This document shows positions 1-6,828 of a stretch of DNA of 12,526 nt, one piece after another. The first letter of the stretch is position 1; each line of letters begins with the position of its first letter. The DNA lies in assembly GCA_003694975.1 (NCBI GenBank), contig RFJH01000329.1:1-12526 (forward strand), read 5' to 3'. The notes under the pieces were generated by a model. That model saw nothing but the letters and a program-made list of their open reading frames with translations, was not told the DNA's origin and did no database searches. A program made the position numbers and the translations under genes. The stretch is from Anaerolineae bacterium (lineage in GTDB: Bacteria > Chloroflexota > Anaerolineae > Anaerolineales > Villigracilaceae).

Positions 1-1325
1 ACCGGCACCAGCGGCACCAATCGTGAGGCAATCATATAGAGCAGGATGAAGAACGCCAACGTACCGATGCTCAGCACAACCTCAATGCCTGGCTTGTATT
101 CTTGCCAGGTGAAGGGCATGCGCGTGATCGTCAACGAGATGGGGATGATCACGTAACGCTCAATCCACATGCCAACGTTGATCAACACACCAACGATGAA
201 AATCAAGGTCGGATTAGAGCGGAACTTCTTGTTCCACAGGGTCAACCAGGGGATGACGATGTTACAAACCAACATCGTAAACCACATCCACCCCAGAGGG
301 CCGGCCTCGTGGAAATGCAGCAGGGTTTCGGTAAACTTATCGCCGCCGTACCACTGCACCAGGTAATCATTGAAGAAGAAATACGCCCAGGCCATCGAGA
401 CGATGAGCATCAACTTCCCCAGGGCGTCGAAGTGCTCTGGGCGGATGAAGTACTTCATGTGCTTCATCGTCGCCCGCACAACGGCCAGCACTACGGCCAC
501 CGCTGCGATACCGGAATGCAACGCCCCGATGACGAAATAGGGGCCGAAGATGGTCGAATTCCATCCTGGCCGCGTCGCGGCGGCGAAGTCCCACGAAACG
601 ATGGTGTGCACCGAGAACATGACCGGGATGATGGCATAGGCGAAGATGCCCAATGCCTTGCGCAGGTGAGTCCACTCACCTTCCGTGCCACGGAAGCCCA
701 GCGCCAGAATACGATAAAACGTCTTCCGCCAGCCGGTCGAGCGGTCACGCGCCATCGCCAGATCGGGGATCAACGGCAGGAACAGATACATCGTGCTCGC
801 CAGGAGATACGTGTTGATCGCTAGAAAATCCCACATCAGCGGCGAATGGAAATTCGGCCATATCTGCCGCGCGTTGGGATAAGGGAACATCCAGTACGCC
901 CGCCAGACGCGCCCCAGGTGCATGAAGATGCTCAGGCCGGCCTGGACGAGGCCAAAGGTGGTCATCAACTCCGCGGCGCGGGTGAAGGGACGCCGAAACT
1001 CCACTTTCATCACGCGCAGGATGGCCGAAATGAACGTCCCGGCATGGCTGATACCAATCCAGAACACCGTGTTAACGATGAAAATACCCCAATACGCCGG
1101 GCGGTTGGTCCCCGCTACACCCATACCCTCGGCGATCAGATACCCCCAGGCACCAAAGAGCGCCACGAGCACGATCACTGCAAGCACACCCGCCACCACC
1201 CAGAACTTCCACGACGTGGTGTGCATGGCCTCCATGACCATGGCGTTCATTTCGCCACGCGGCCGAGGATCCAGCAGCAGATGTTCCTCTCGATGATTGA
1301 CGTGCTCTCCATGCCGTGCGGGCAT
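1..1325 (-). CDS. actC: ActC, NrfD/PsrC-like quinol-binding membrane subunit of alternative complex III (partial, C-terminus off the left edge)
   Basis: The minus strand is open from an ATG at 1325 to the window edge, giving 441 codons without a stop. The product is strongly hydrophobic, with about ten predicted membrane helices (first near residues 41-64, last near 420-441), as expected for ActC/NrfD proteins. Only a short cytoplasmic tail should be missing. A helix near residues 80-104 carries GISHAG with H94, and D167 lies at the start of another helix; polar residues in equivalent helices of this family line the quinol site. The N-terminus (EEHLLLDPRP) resembles the pre-helix segment of ActC. 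The start lies four bases after the actB2 stop. No good Shine-Dalgarno is visible, so translation is probably coupled to actB2; an ATG at 1250 is a weaker alternative start. The expected role is quinol oxidation in the membrane with electron transfer to ActB2. Other NrfD families remain possible, but the neighbouring pentaheme ActA and the 3Fe-4S-type ferredoxin favour ACIII. Confidence 0.9.
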   Translation of the reverse strand, partial: MPARHGEHVNHREEHLLLDPRPRGEMNAMVMEAMHTTSWKFWVVAGVLAVIVLVALFGAWGYLIAEGMGVAGTNRPAYWGIFIVNTVFWIGISHAGTFISAILRVMKVEFRRPFTRAAELMTTFGLVQAGLSIFMHLGRVWRAYWMFPYPNARQIWPNFHSPLMWDFLAINTYLLASTMYLFLPLIPDLAMARDRSTGWRKTFYRILALGFRGTEGEWTHLRKALGIFAYAIIPVMFSVHTIVSWDFAAATRPGWNSTIFGPYFVIGALHSGIAAVAVVLAVVRATMKHMKYFIRPEHFDALGKLMLIVSMAWAYFFFNDYLVQWYGGDKFTETLLHFHEAGPLGWMWFTMLVCNIVIPWLTLWNKKFRSNPTLIFIVGVLINVGMWIERYVIIPISLTITRMPFTWQEYKPGIEVVLSIGTLAFFILLYMIASRLVPLVP

Positions 1326-1329
1326 CGCA

Positions 1330-2088
1330 TTAGCCGCTGTAGCCATGACCGGCACCTCCCTTCAGATAAACTACTCTCGGCAATGTTCCGAGGTCTTCCA
1401 AGAGTTTCACACCGCGCCCATCGCGCGCCATACGGCTGACGCGGCTCTCCGGGTCGTCAATGCGGCCAAAGACAATCGCGTCCGCCGGGCAGGCCTGAGC
1501 GCAGGCAGGCTCGATCTCACCATCATAAACCTCGCGCCCCTCGCTTTCTGCCACCTCCTCTGCACGTCGAATGCGCTGAACACAGAACGTGCATTTTTCG
1601 ATGACCCCTCGACGGCGCACGGTCACATCGGGATTCAACTGATTATCGAGTGGTTCCGGGCGCTCCCAATCCCGCCAGTTGAACGTTCGCACCTGATACG
1701 GGCAGTTGTTCGCACAGTACCGCGTACCAATGCAGCGGTTATACACCTGCACGTTCAACTGTTCTGCATCACTGTGCACCGTGGCAAACACCGGGCAGAC
1801 CGGTTCACAGGGCGCATGGCCACATTGCTGACACATCACCGGCTGGAAAGGCGTCATGGTGATATCCGGATACTCTCCTTCCCAGAAACGCTCGATGCGT
1901 ATCCAATGCATGGAGCGTCCGTAGCCCGCGTCCTCCTCGCCGACGAACGAAATATTGTTCTCCATGGCACAGGCTACCACGCAGGCCTGACAACCGGTGC
2001 ACAAATCCTGATCAACGACGATCCCCCATTTCCCTTGCTCTACTTCGGACCAGTTCGCACTGTATTCGGGTACCTTGTACTCAGACAT
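1330..2088 (-). CDS. actB2: ActB2, ferredoxin-like subunit with three [4Fe-4S] sites and one likely [3Fe-4S] site
   Basis: This 252-residue protein of the NrfC/PsrB/DmsB ferredoxin family corresponds to the B2 domain of ActB. Fifteen cysteines are visible: CTGCQACVVAC (30-40), CQQC/PC/C (86-98), CIGTRYCANNCP (119-130), and CTFC (166-169) with CAQAC (196-200). In the third motif the usual second cysteine is Thr122. This pattern is the mark of a [3Fe-4S] cluster in ACIII proteins and accounts for three 4Fe-4S plus one 3Fe-4S cluster. There is no signal peptide of its own, so it is probably exported together with the Tat-bearing ActB1, as in related complexes. The Shine-Dalgarno AGGAGATGAGG overlaps the actB1 stop, and the downstream actC starts four bases after its stop. 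It should relay electrons from quinol at ActC to the haems of ActA. In canonical ACIII this part is fused to B1; here it is a separate gene. Confidence 0.92.
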   Translation of the reverse strand: MSEYKVPEYSANWSEVEQGKWGIVVDQDLCTGCQACVVACAMENNISFVGEEDAGYGRSMHWIRIERFWEGEYPDITMTPFQPVMCQQCGHAPCEPVCPVFATVHSDAEQLNVQVYNRCIGTRYCANNCPYQVRTFNWRDWERPEPLDNQLNPDVTVRRRGVIEKCTFCVQRIRRAEEVAESEGREVYDGEIEPACAQACPADAIVFGRIDDPESRVSRMARDGRGVKLLEDLGTLPRVVYLKGGAGHGYSG

Positions 2089-2098
2089 TCCTCATCTC

Positions 2099-4273
2099 CT
2101 ACTTTTCAAACCCGTAGACGCCGAGGCGACCCTCCAGGCGGGAAAGTTGACGACGTTTTCCTGTCTTCTCGACACGCACCTTTAACGCGGCGAAAGTCAG
2201 ATCGCCGGCCGGGTTGAACGTCACGCCGAGCAAATCCGCCGGGTTGGCCCCGCGACCCTGAGCGTACCGCCCATAAGCCACGTGACCCTGACCAAACGGA
2301 ATGGCGATCACATCCGGACGAATGGCGGGGTACCGATAAACGGGCGCTTCGATTGTGCCGAAAATCGACGTGACCTGCACCACGTCATCATCCTGGATGC
2401 CCAGTTCCTCGGCGGTGCGCGGATTCATTTCGACCCATGTTCCCCACATCACGGTGGTCGTGGGATCCGGGGTCTCCTGCAACCAGGGCTTGTTCGCCCC
2501 CGCCTCCCCCAGCACGGGAGAGACAAAGGGGTACAGCACGAATTCGCCTTCGCCGTAATAGGCCGGCTTGTCCACCTTTAGCGGCTTGTCCAGCACCTTA
2601 CTCCCCGAAGGCGCATCCAGAGCATCCTCTCGCGTCCACCAGCCACCGTATTGCTGGAACTGAGCGAAGAAGGTGTTGATTTCAGGCGCCTGGAAGAAAC
2701 CGCCTTCGGCCTTCACCAGGTCGAGCAGCCGGGACTGAAGATACTCCACCTCGTCGGCAAACGGCAACGCTTCGGCCACCCGCCCGCCGACCTGCTTCAC
2801 CGCGGCGAGGAAGACATCCACGGTCGAGCGCGTGTCGTAATACGGCACGACCACCGGCTGCATCCCCGAAAGGACCTTCTTTCCCGTGCCGGTCAAGACG
2901 CGCTGGTATCCCCAGGATTCCAGACCGGTGTGATCGGGGAAGATGTAATCCGACTGCAGCGCCGTCTCATCGGGGAAGGAGGCGAAAGAGATGACCAGTG
3001 GCACCTGCTGCAAGGCTTCTGCGAAGCCCAGGCCTTGCGGCAATTCAAAGAGGGGGTTGACGCCGTGCACAAACAGCACCTCGATCTCCCCATTCCGCAT
3101 TGCCTGGATGAACTCCAGCATCTCGCTTGGAGAAGCCGGCGCATGGTGCGCGCCCAGCGGCGCCTGGGGAGCGAAGAAAACGCCGCCTTCCTTCCCCAGA
3201 TTATCGGCCAGGATGTTCAAAGCCAGGATGGCTTCCCCAGCACTTACGCCGTTGCTCTGCGCCAGAGCCGCTCCGCCGGGGATGGCAAGCGAACGCTCCA
3301 CCGAAGCAAACAGTTGCGCCAGGTGCTCCAGTTTCTTCACCGGAACATCGGCCATCTGCGCGAGTGCCTCCACGTCCACATCTCGATACGCTGCGGGGAC
3401 GCGTTCGCCTCGTGCTTCGGCAATCAAGCGACCCAGCGCCAGAGCGACCAGCCCTTCCGTACCGGGAGCGATCGGAATCCATTCGTCCGCCGTGGCCGCC
3501 GTCTGCGACATGCGTGGCTCGAACTGCACCAGATAGCCACGCCGACCGGCCTTGCCGCGCCGCATCTCGGCGAACCCCCGCGTATAAGCAACCGGAGAAA
3601 GCCAGGTCTCCAGGAAATTCGCTCCGAAGGAGAATACCACCTCCGCGCCGGCAAGGTCGAAGTACAGCATGGCCTCCCGGCCAAAGACCTGCGAAGTCGC
3701 TTTGCGCAGGGACGCCCGCGCCTCGAACATGCTCAACGCCCCAAAGCGGATCGGCGGACGCGCGCCGAGGGCCTTTGCCAGGTCGCTCACCAGGTCAAAG
3801 AGGTGATCAGGGGCCAGGCCGAGAAGGAAAGCCACTTTCGAGGCAGAGGTCGAACGCAGGGCATCGGCCACCACGTTCACCGCCGAGTCCCACGTCATGC
3901 GCTGGTCGCTCAACGTCACGCCGCGGCCCTGTTTGACGGGGTGCTGCACGCGGTCCGGGTTGTAGAGTCCCTGCAACGTCGCCTGCCCACGCGCGCAGGT
4001 CTTTCCCAGGTTGACGGGATTGTTCTTATTGCCCTCGACCTTGATCGCCCGTCCCTGCATCGTCCGCACCACCAGGCCACAGCCGGCAGGGCATTCGCGG
4101 CACGTAGTGGCAAAATAGGTGCTTTCGCCGTTGTAGGAATACTCCGGCATGGAGACATACGGCTTGCGCACCACGTAACGCGAGGCGGGGCCACAACCGG
4201 TAAGCACTGCCGTGGCCGCCGAACCCGCTCCAAGCAATTTCAAAAATTCACGCCGGGAAATTCTATCGCTCAT
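2099..4273 (-). CDS. actB1: ActB1, Tat-exported lipoprotein of the molybdopterin oxidoreductase superfamily (ACIII type, no apparent Mo ligand)
   Basis: The protein has 724 residues counted from the ATG at 4273, which follows GAGGAACGGAG; an upstream in-frame ATG at 4342 lies inside actA and lacks support. The N-terminus has a twin-arginine motif SRREFLK (6-12), a hydrophobic stretch, and a lipobox LTGC with C27, so it is probably an exported lipoprotein. A four-cysteine motif follows: C58-x2-C61-x3-C65-x27-C93, typical of the [4Fe-4S] site of molybdopterin oxidoreductases. These five are the only cysteines, so no cysteine is left as a Mo ligand. The middle part (AEVVFSFGANFLETWLSP) is typical of ActB, in which the molybdenum cofactor has been lost. 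The C-terminal domain resembles the molydopterin dinucleotide-binding fold. It follows actA by 16 bases and precedes actB2 by 10. The role is probably structural, or partly electron transfer, in ACIII. A polysulfide reductase-type enzyme is the main alternative, disfavoured by the pentaheme neighbour. Confidence 0.88.
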   Translation of the reverse strand: MSDRISRREFLKLLGAGSAATAVLTGCGPASRYVVRKPYVSMPEYSYNGESTYFATTCRECPAGCGLVVRTMQGRAIKVEGNKNNPVNLGKTCARGQATLQGLYNPDRVQHPVKQGRGVTLSDQRMTWDSAVNVVADALRSTSASKVAFLLGLAPDHLFDLVSDLAKALGARPPIRFGALSMFEARASLRKATSQVFGREAMLYFDLAGAEVVFSFGANFLETWLSPVAYTRGFAEMRRGKAGRRGYLVQFEPRMSQTAATADEWIPIAPGTEGLVALALGRLIAEARGERVPAAYRDVDVEALAQMADVPVKKLEHLAQLFASVERSLAIPGGAALAQSNGVSAGEAILALNILADNLGKEGGVFFAPQAPLGAHHAPASPSEMLEFIQAMRNGEIEVLFVHGVNPLFELPQGLGFAEALQQVPLVISFASFPDETALQSDYIFPDHTGLESWGYQRVLTGTGKKVLSGMQPVVVPYYDTRSTVDVFLAAVKQVGGRVAEALPFADEVEYLQSRLLDLVKAEGGFFQAPEINTFFAQFQQYGGWWTREDALDAPSGSKVLDKPLKVDKPAYYGEGEFVLYPFVSPVLGEAGANKPWLQETPDPTTTVMWGTWVEMNPRTAEELGIQDDDVVQVTSIFGTIEAPVYRYPAIRPDVIAIPFGQGHVAYGRYAQGRGANPADLLGVTFNPAGDLTFAALKVRVEKTGKRRQLSRLEGRLGVYGFEK

Positions 4274-4289
4274 AACTCCGTTCCTCGCA

Positions 4290-4838
4290 TTATTTATGGC
4301 AGGTCTGGCAATCGAGTAGTTTGGCCAATCGCTCTGGGTCACCTTGAGAGCGCTCTCGATGGCAATCCATGCACCATCCCATATTCATCACTTGAGGATT
4401 TCGCGCAACGGTGACCTTGCTCATATCCCCATGGCACGTCTCGCAGTTCAAACCCGCCCCAATGTGCGGGCGATGACTGAAGTAGACGAAATCCGGCATG
4501 ATGGCCACCGGCACCCAGGGGATTGGCTCGCCCTTCTCCACATAGGCCGCCAGTTTGTCCAATTCCGATGATTCCCTGGCAATCTGCTGATGGCAACCCC
4601 AGCACTTCGATTGGGTTGGCAGTCCTGCCGACTGACCACGCCACGCTCCCGGATGACAATAAAGGCATTGCACCCCCAGGCCAACATGGAGATTGTGCTT
4701 GAATTCGATGGGCTGCGGTGGCGGTACCTGAGTCTGATAGACGGCCCATCCCGCCCCGGCCAGGACGACGAGGACGGCAATCAGCAACAATGCGACAGCC
4801 ATGGGCTGCCTGAACATTCCGATGAATCTCTCACCCAT
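4290..4838 (-). CDS. actA: ActA, membrane-anchored pentaheme cytochrome c of alternative complex III
   Basis: This is a 182-residue protein with an uncleaved-looking N-terminal membrane helix (about 13-35) followed by a periplasmic domain. That domain carries exactly five CxxCH haem c motifs: CLYCH (58), CWGCH (79), CETCH (132), CMDCH (156) and CQTCH (177, two residues from the C-terminus). Extra histidines, for example in FKHNLH and FSHRPH, are good candidates for axial ligands. Five haems on an N-terminal anchor match ActA of ACIII. The ATG at 4838 follows AGGAGAG; the reading frame stays open further upstream to 5285, but that part overlaps the diheme cytochrome gene in another frame and is not coding. 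The gene lies 26 bases after the diheme cytochrome gene and 16 before actB1. It would take electrons from the iron-sulfur clusters of ActB2 and hand them to a mono- or diheme cytochrome or an oxidase on the outer face of the membrane. Confidence 0.93.
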   Translation of the reverse strand: MGERFIGMFRQPMAVALLLIAVLVVLAGAGWAVYQTQVPPPQPIEFKHNLHVGLGVQCLYCHPGAWRGQSAGLPTQSKCWGCHQQIARESSELDKLAAYVEKGEPIPWVPVAIMPDFVYFSHRPHIGAGLNCETCHGDMSKVTVARNPQVMNMGWCMDCHRERSQGDPERLAKLLDCQTCHK

Positions 4839-4864
4839 GTTCTCTCCTCGAAAGGTATTTTGGA

Positions 4865-5803
4865 CTATTTGCGCTTGCGCAATACCCAGACCACCAGCGC
4901 ACCAATAGCGACCAGAATACCCAGGAACAGAGCGCTTGAGCCGAACAGGCCCAGGAACGCGCCCAGACCGGTCAGGATGCCCGTCCACAGGTTGCGCGCC
5001 GGGCCGCCGACGGTTGGTGGCGGCGTCTGTCCCTCTCCCGCCGCGCCGGTCTCCTCGCTCTCGAATCCGGTAGGCAGAGTCTGAGCGTATTTCAAGATGT
5101 CTCGCCCGTCGGCCGGCGTCCATCCCAGGAGATAGCCGATCGGCATCTCCGTCCCGGCGACGCCGAAGCGGGTACGGTGCAGGAAACGCCACGGGTCTCT
5201 GTTGGCGACCGTTCCCAGGTACTCGTCCACCCCCTCCGTCCGGAAAACAATTTTCTTGCCGTCCTCCCCATGGCATTCGGCGCAAATCTGGTCGTAGAGT
5301 TGCTTCCCATGCTCAAGGCTTCCCCCAATCACCTGCAGGGAGACCGGATCGATGTATTGGCTATCGTCAATCAGCCCCTCTTTCAAAAACAGGGCGAGCG
5401 CCTGCATGTGTTTTTCATCAAGGTAAGGAGAAAAATCGTGCGCCGGGTCTTTCTGCCCTTTCAGATGCCCCACAATCTCATCGACTTCAAGGCCCTCCAC
5501 CGCCCGCATGATGTTCGGGAAGCCGGTGTAATGAGAGCCGGAGCCATATGCACCCTCCACCCCCTTGTAATCCCAGCCGTGGCACTCAGAACAGCGCCAG
5601 GTATCCGCACCGGAACGAGTGTTCGTCGTCTGCCGAGACCAGATCGGCATATCCCCTTCCGGCGGGTCCACTCCCAGTACGGCATACCAGCGATCGTATA
5701 ACTGAGCACCCAGGACGATATCGTCCTGCTGTGCAAACACAACGCCTGTCGCCAGAAGCGCAACGACAAGCCCAAGCACCCCTGCAAGCACATGTCGCTT
5801 CAT
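4865..5803 (-). CDS. Membrane-anchored diheme cytochrome c, first gene of the ACIII operon
   Basis: This is a 312-residue protein with a signal peptide (about 1-24, ending VVFA), two haem-binding motifs (CSECH at 71-75, CAECH at 174-178), a Pro/Gly/Thr-rich linker (about 247-270), and a C-terminal membrane helix (about 283-307) ending in RKRK. Both halves look like class I cytochrome c domains; Met220 in AGTEMPIG is a likely axial ligand of the second haem, and the first is less clear. The ATG at 5803 is preferred over an in-frame ATG at 5821 because GAGGTGGAG sits just upstream of it. It is the first gene after the predicted promoter and is followed by actA. It probably replaces or accompanies the monohaem ActE of known ACIII as the electron exit, or links the complex to a terminal oxidase. 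I do not recognise a named family for it. Confidence 0.88.
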   Translation of the reverse strand: MKRHVLAGVLGLVVALLATGVVFAQQDDIVLGAQLYDRWYAVLGVDPPEGDMPIWSRQTTNTRSGADTWRCSECHGWDYKGVEGAYGSGSHYTGFPNIMRAVEGLEVDEIVGHLKGQKDPAHDFSPYLDEKHMQALALFLKEGLIDDSQYIDPVSLQVIGGSLEHGKQLYDQICAECHGEDGKKIVFRTEGVDEYLGTVANRDPWRFLHRTRFGVAGTEMPIGYLLGWTPADGRDILKYAQTLPTGFESEETGAAGEGQTPPPTVGGPARNLWTGILTGLGAFLGLFGSSALFLGILVAIGALVVWVLRKRK

Positions 5804-5834
5804 AATAACTCCACCTCGCATTACGTCAAGGAAA

Positions 5835-5864
5835 TTGGCACGATCAGGACGCCGCGATTATACA
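5835..5864 (+). promoter_or_regulatory. Possible plus-strand promoter overlapping the ACIII operon promoter
   Basis: TTGGCA (5835-5840, five of six matches to the -35 consensus) is followed after 18 bases by TATACA (5859-5864, four of six). The -10 shares its bases with the TATAAT of the opposite strand. It would drive the small membrane-protein ORF that starts at 5906 or 5924. Weak evidence. Confidence 0.3.
5857..5862 (-). promoter_or_regulatory. Consensus -10 box for the ACIII operon
   Basis: The minus strand reads TATAAT here, a perfect -10 hexamer preceded by GGTG. The -35 is weak: TTCATC (5882-5887) with a 19-base gap, or CATCAC with 17. A start of transcription near 5850 would give a leader of roughly 45 bases before the cytochrome ATG at 5803. 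Assigned from sequence alone. Confidence 0.5.
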
Positions 5865-5923
5865 CCAAAACCGCTATTAGTGATGAATTTCATCTTCTTC
5901 TTCTCATGTTATACTTGAACCTC

Positions 5924-6181
5924 ATGAGGTCTCCCCTTCCTTTACCACGTTCCGCCGTCCTCTTCCTGCTCGGCCTCGCGCTAATCCTGGGTCACGCGGC
6001 GGCCAATCCGCTTTCCCTGTCCTCGCAACCATCCGCGTTCTCCCCACCGGTCCAGGCAACCCCAACCACTCCATCCGAGGCCGGCTCAACAAACGGCATC
6101 GTCCTTCTCGCCGCTTTCATCGTGATGATTGTCATCGTGCCTATCATCTGGCATCTCTACACCTGGTCGCGCCAGCAATAG
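5924..6181 (+). CDS. Small hypothetical membrane protein with N-terminal signal or anchor and one C-terminal helix
   Basis: I recognise no family. From the ATG at 5924 the product has 85 residues: a basic N-terminus, a hydrophobic segment (about 11-27) ending AAAN that looks like a signal peptide, a Pro/Ser/Thr-rich linker (about 30-57), and a strong membrane helix (about 58-77, rich in Ile and Val) ending WSRQQ. This ordered architecture is unlikely in a random frame. The reading frame is open upstream, with another ATG at 5906, but neither start has a Shine-Dalgarno. It is transcribed away from the ACIII operon, ends 20 bases before a strong hairpin, and converges on the oxidoreductase operon. 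It could be a small assembly or accessory protein for the respiratory complex, which is inference only. Confidence 0.5.
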   Translation: MRSPLPLPRSAVLFLLGLALILGHAAANPLSLSSQPSAFSPPVQATPTTPSEAGSTNGIVLLAAFIVMIVIVPIIWHLYTWSRQQ

Positions 6182-6200
6182 CCAAGCGCAGATTTGGTCA

Positions 6201-6225
6201 AGACCCCTCCAGAGCGGAGGGGTCT
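6201..6225. terminator. Hairpin between convergent genes, probable bidirectional terminator
   Basis: AGACCCCTCC and GGAGGGGTCT form a perfect 10-bp stem around a 5-base loop. It lies between the stop of the small membrane-protein ORF (6181) and the stop of the gamma-subunit gene (6252) on the opposite strand. No clear T-tract follows on either strand, so efficient intrinsic termination is not certain. Confidence 0.6.
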
Positions 6226-6251
6226 CGATTCTCCGGGATGGGGACATACCG

Positions 6252-6812
6252 TCAGGCCGGCATCTGCGCCAACGCCTTCCGGGCGTACTCGAAGCCTCTA
6301 TCCAAAGCCTCGAAGTTGTTCTTCAGCAAGTGCTGGTGACGCTGGGGGAGATGGGCTTTCAACGCCGCCTTGACCTGCTCCATAGTTAACTCGGGCAACA
6401 TAGCCAGCAATGCGCCTACGGCGACCATGTTCAACAGGCGGCGGTCACCGATCTCTTCGGCCATTTCATTGGCAGGGATGAAAATCGTGGTGATATCATC
6501 TCGCTGCGCAGGGCGGTCCACCATGGACGAGTTGACCACCAGCACGCCTCCCGGTTGTATCAGCGGCTCATACTTATCGAACGAGGGTAAGTTGAGCACA
6601 ATCGCCGCCGGAGGCCTGCGGACCAACGGCGAACCAATCTCCTCATCGGCGATCACTACCGTGCAATTCGCCGTACCACCGCGCATCTCCGGCCCATACG
6701 AGGGAATCCAGGTGACCTCCTTCCCCGAATCCATGGCCGCATACGCCAGCACCTGACCGGCAAAGAGCACGCCCTGCCCACCAAAACCGGCAATGATGAT
6801 CTCTTTTTGCAT
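6252..6812 (-). CDS. 2-oxoacid:ferredoxin oxidoreductase, gamma subunit
   Basis: This is a 186-residue protein of the pyruvate/ketoisovalerate oxidoreductase catalytic (gamma) family. GFGGQG (9-14) near the N-terminus and YGPEMRGG (39-46) are the family's hallmark motifs, and the length is normal. This subunit forms part of the CoA-binding region of the complex, which converts a 2-oxoacid, CoA and oxidised ferredoxin to acyl-CoA, CO2 and reduced ferredoxin in the cytoplasm. It is the last gene of a four-gene operon, 16 bases after the beta gene, with GGGAGGG upstream of its ATG. By position it could be called korC or the gamma gene of a vor set; substrate specificity cannot be read from this subunit. 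Confidence 0.92.
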   Translation of the reverse strand: MQKEIIIAGFGGQGVLFAGQVLAYAAMDSGKEVTWIPSYGPEMRGGTANCTVVIADEEIGSPLVRRPPAAIVLNLPSFDKYEPLIQPGGVLVVNSSMVDRPAQRDDITTIFIPANEMAEEIGDRRLLNMVAVGALLAMLPELTMEQVKAALKAHLPQRHQHLLKNNFEALDRGFEYARKALAQMPA

Positions 6813-6828
6813 TCTTTCTACCCTCCCA

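Noticed and set aside
102..824. Plus-strand open frame of 240 codons at the left edge
   Set aside because: It is antisense to actC, which is open across the whole region with ten membrane helices.
1297..2217. Long plus-strand open frame of 306 codons
   Set aside because: It lies opposite actB2, whose cysteine motifs are unmistakable; the plus-strand translation has no family features.
4274..4342. N-terminal extension of actB1 from an upstream ATG
   Set aside because: It overlaps actA and precedes the twin-arginine signal; the ATG at 4273 has a good Shine-Dalgarno and puts the signal at the N-terminus.
2651..4414. Long plus-strand open frame of 587 codons
   Set aside because: It is antisense to actB1, rich in Arg and His as expected for the complement of a G+C-rich gene, and without recognisable domains.
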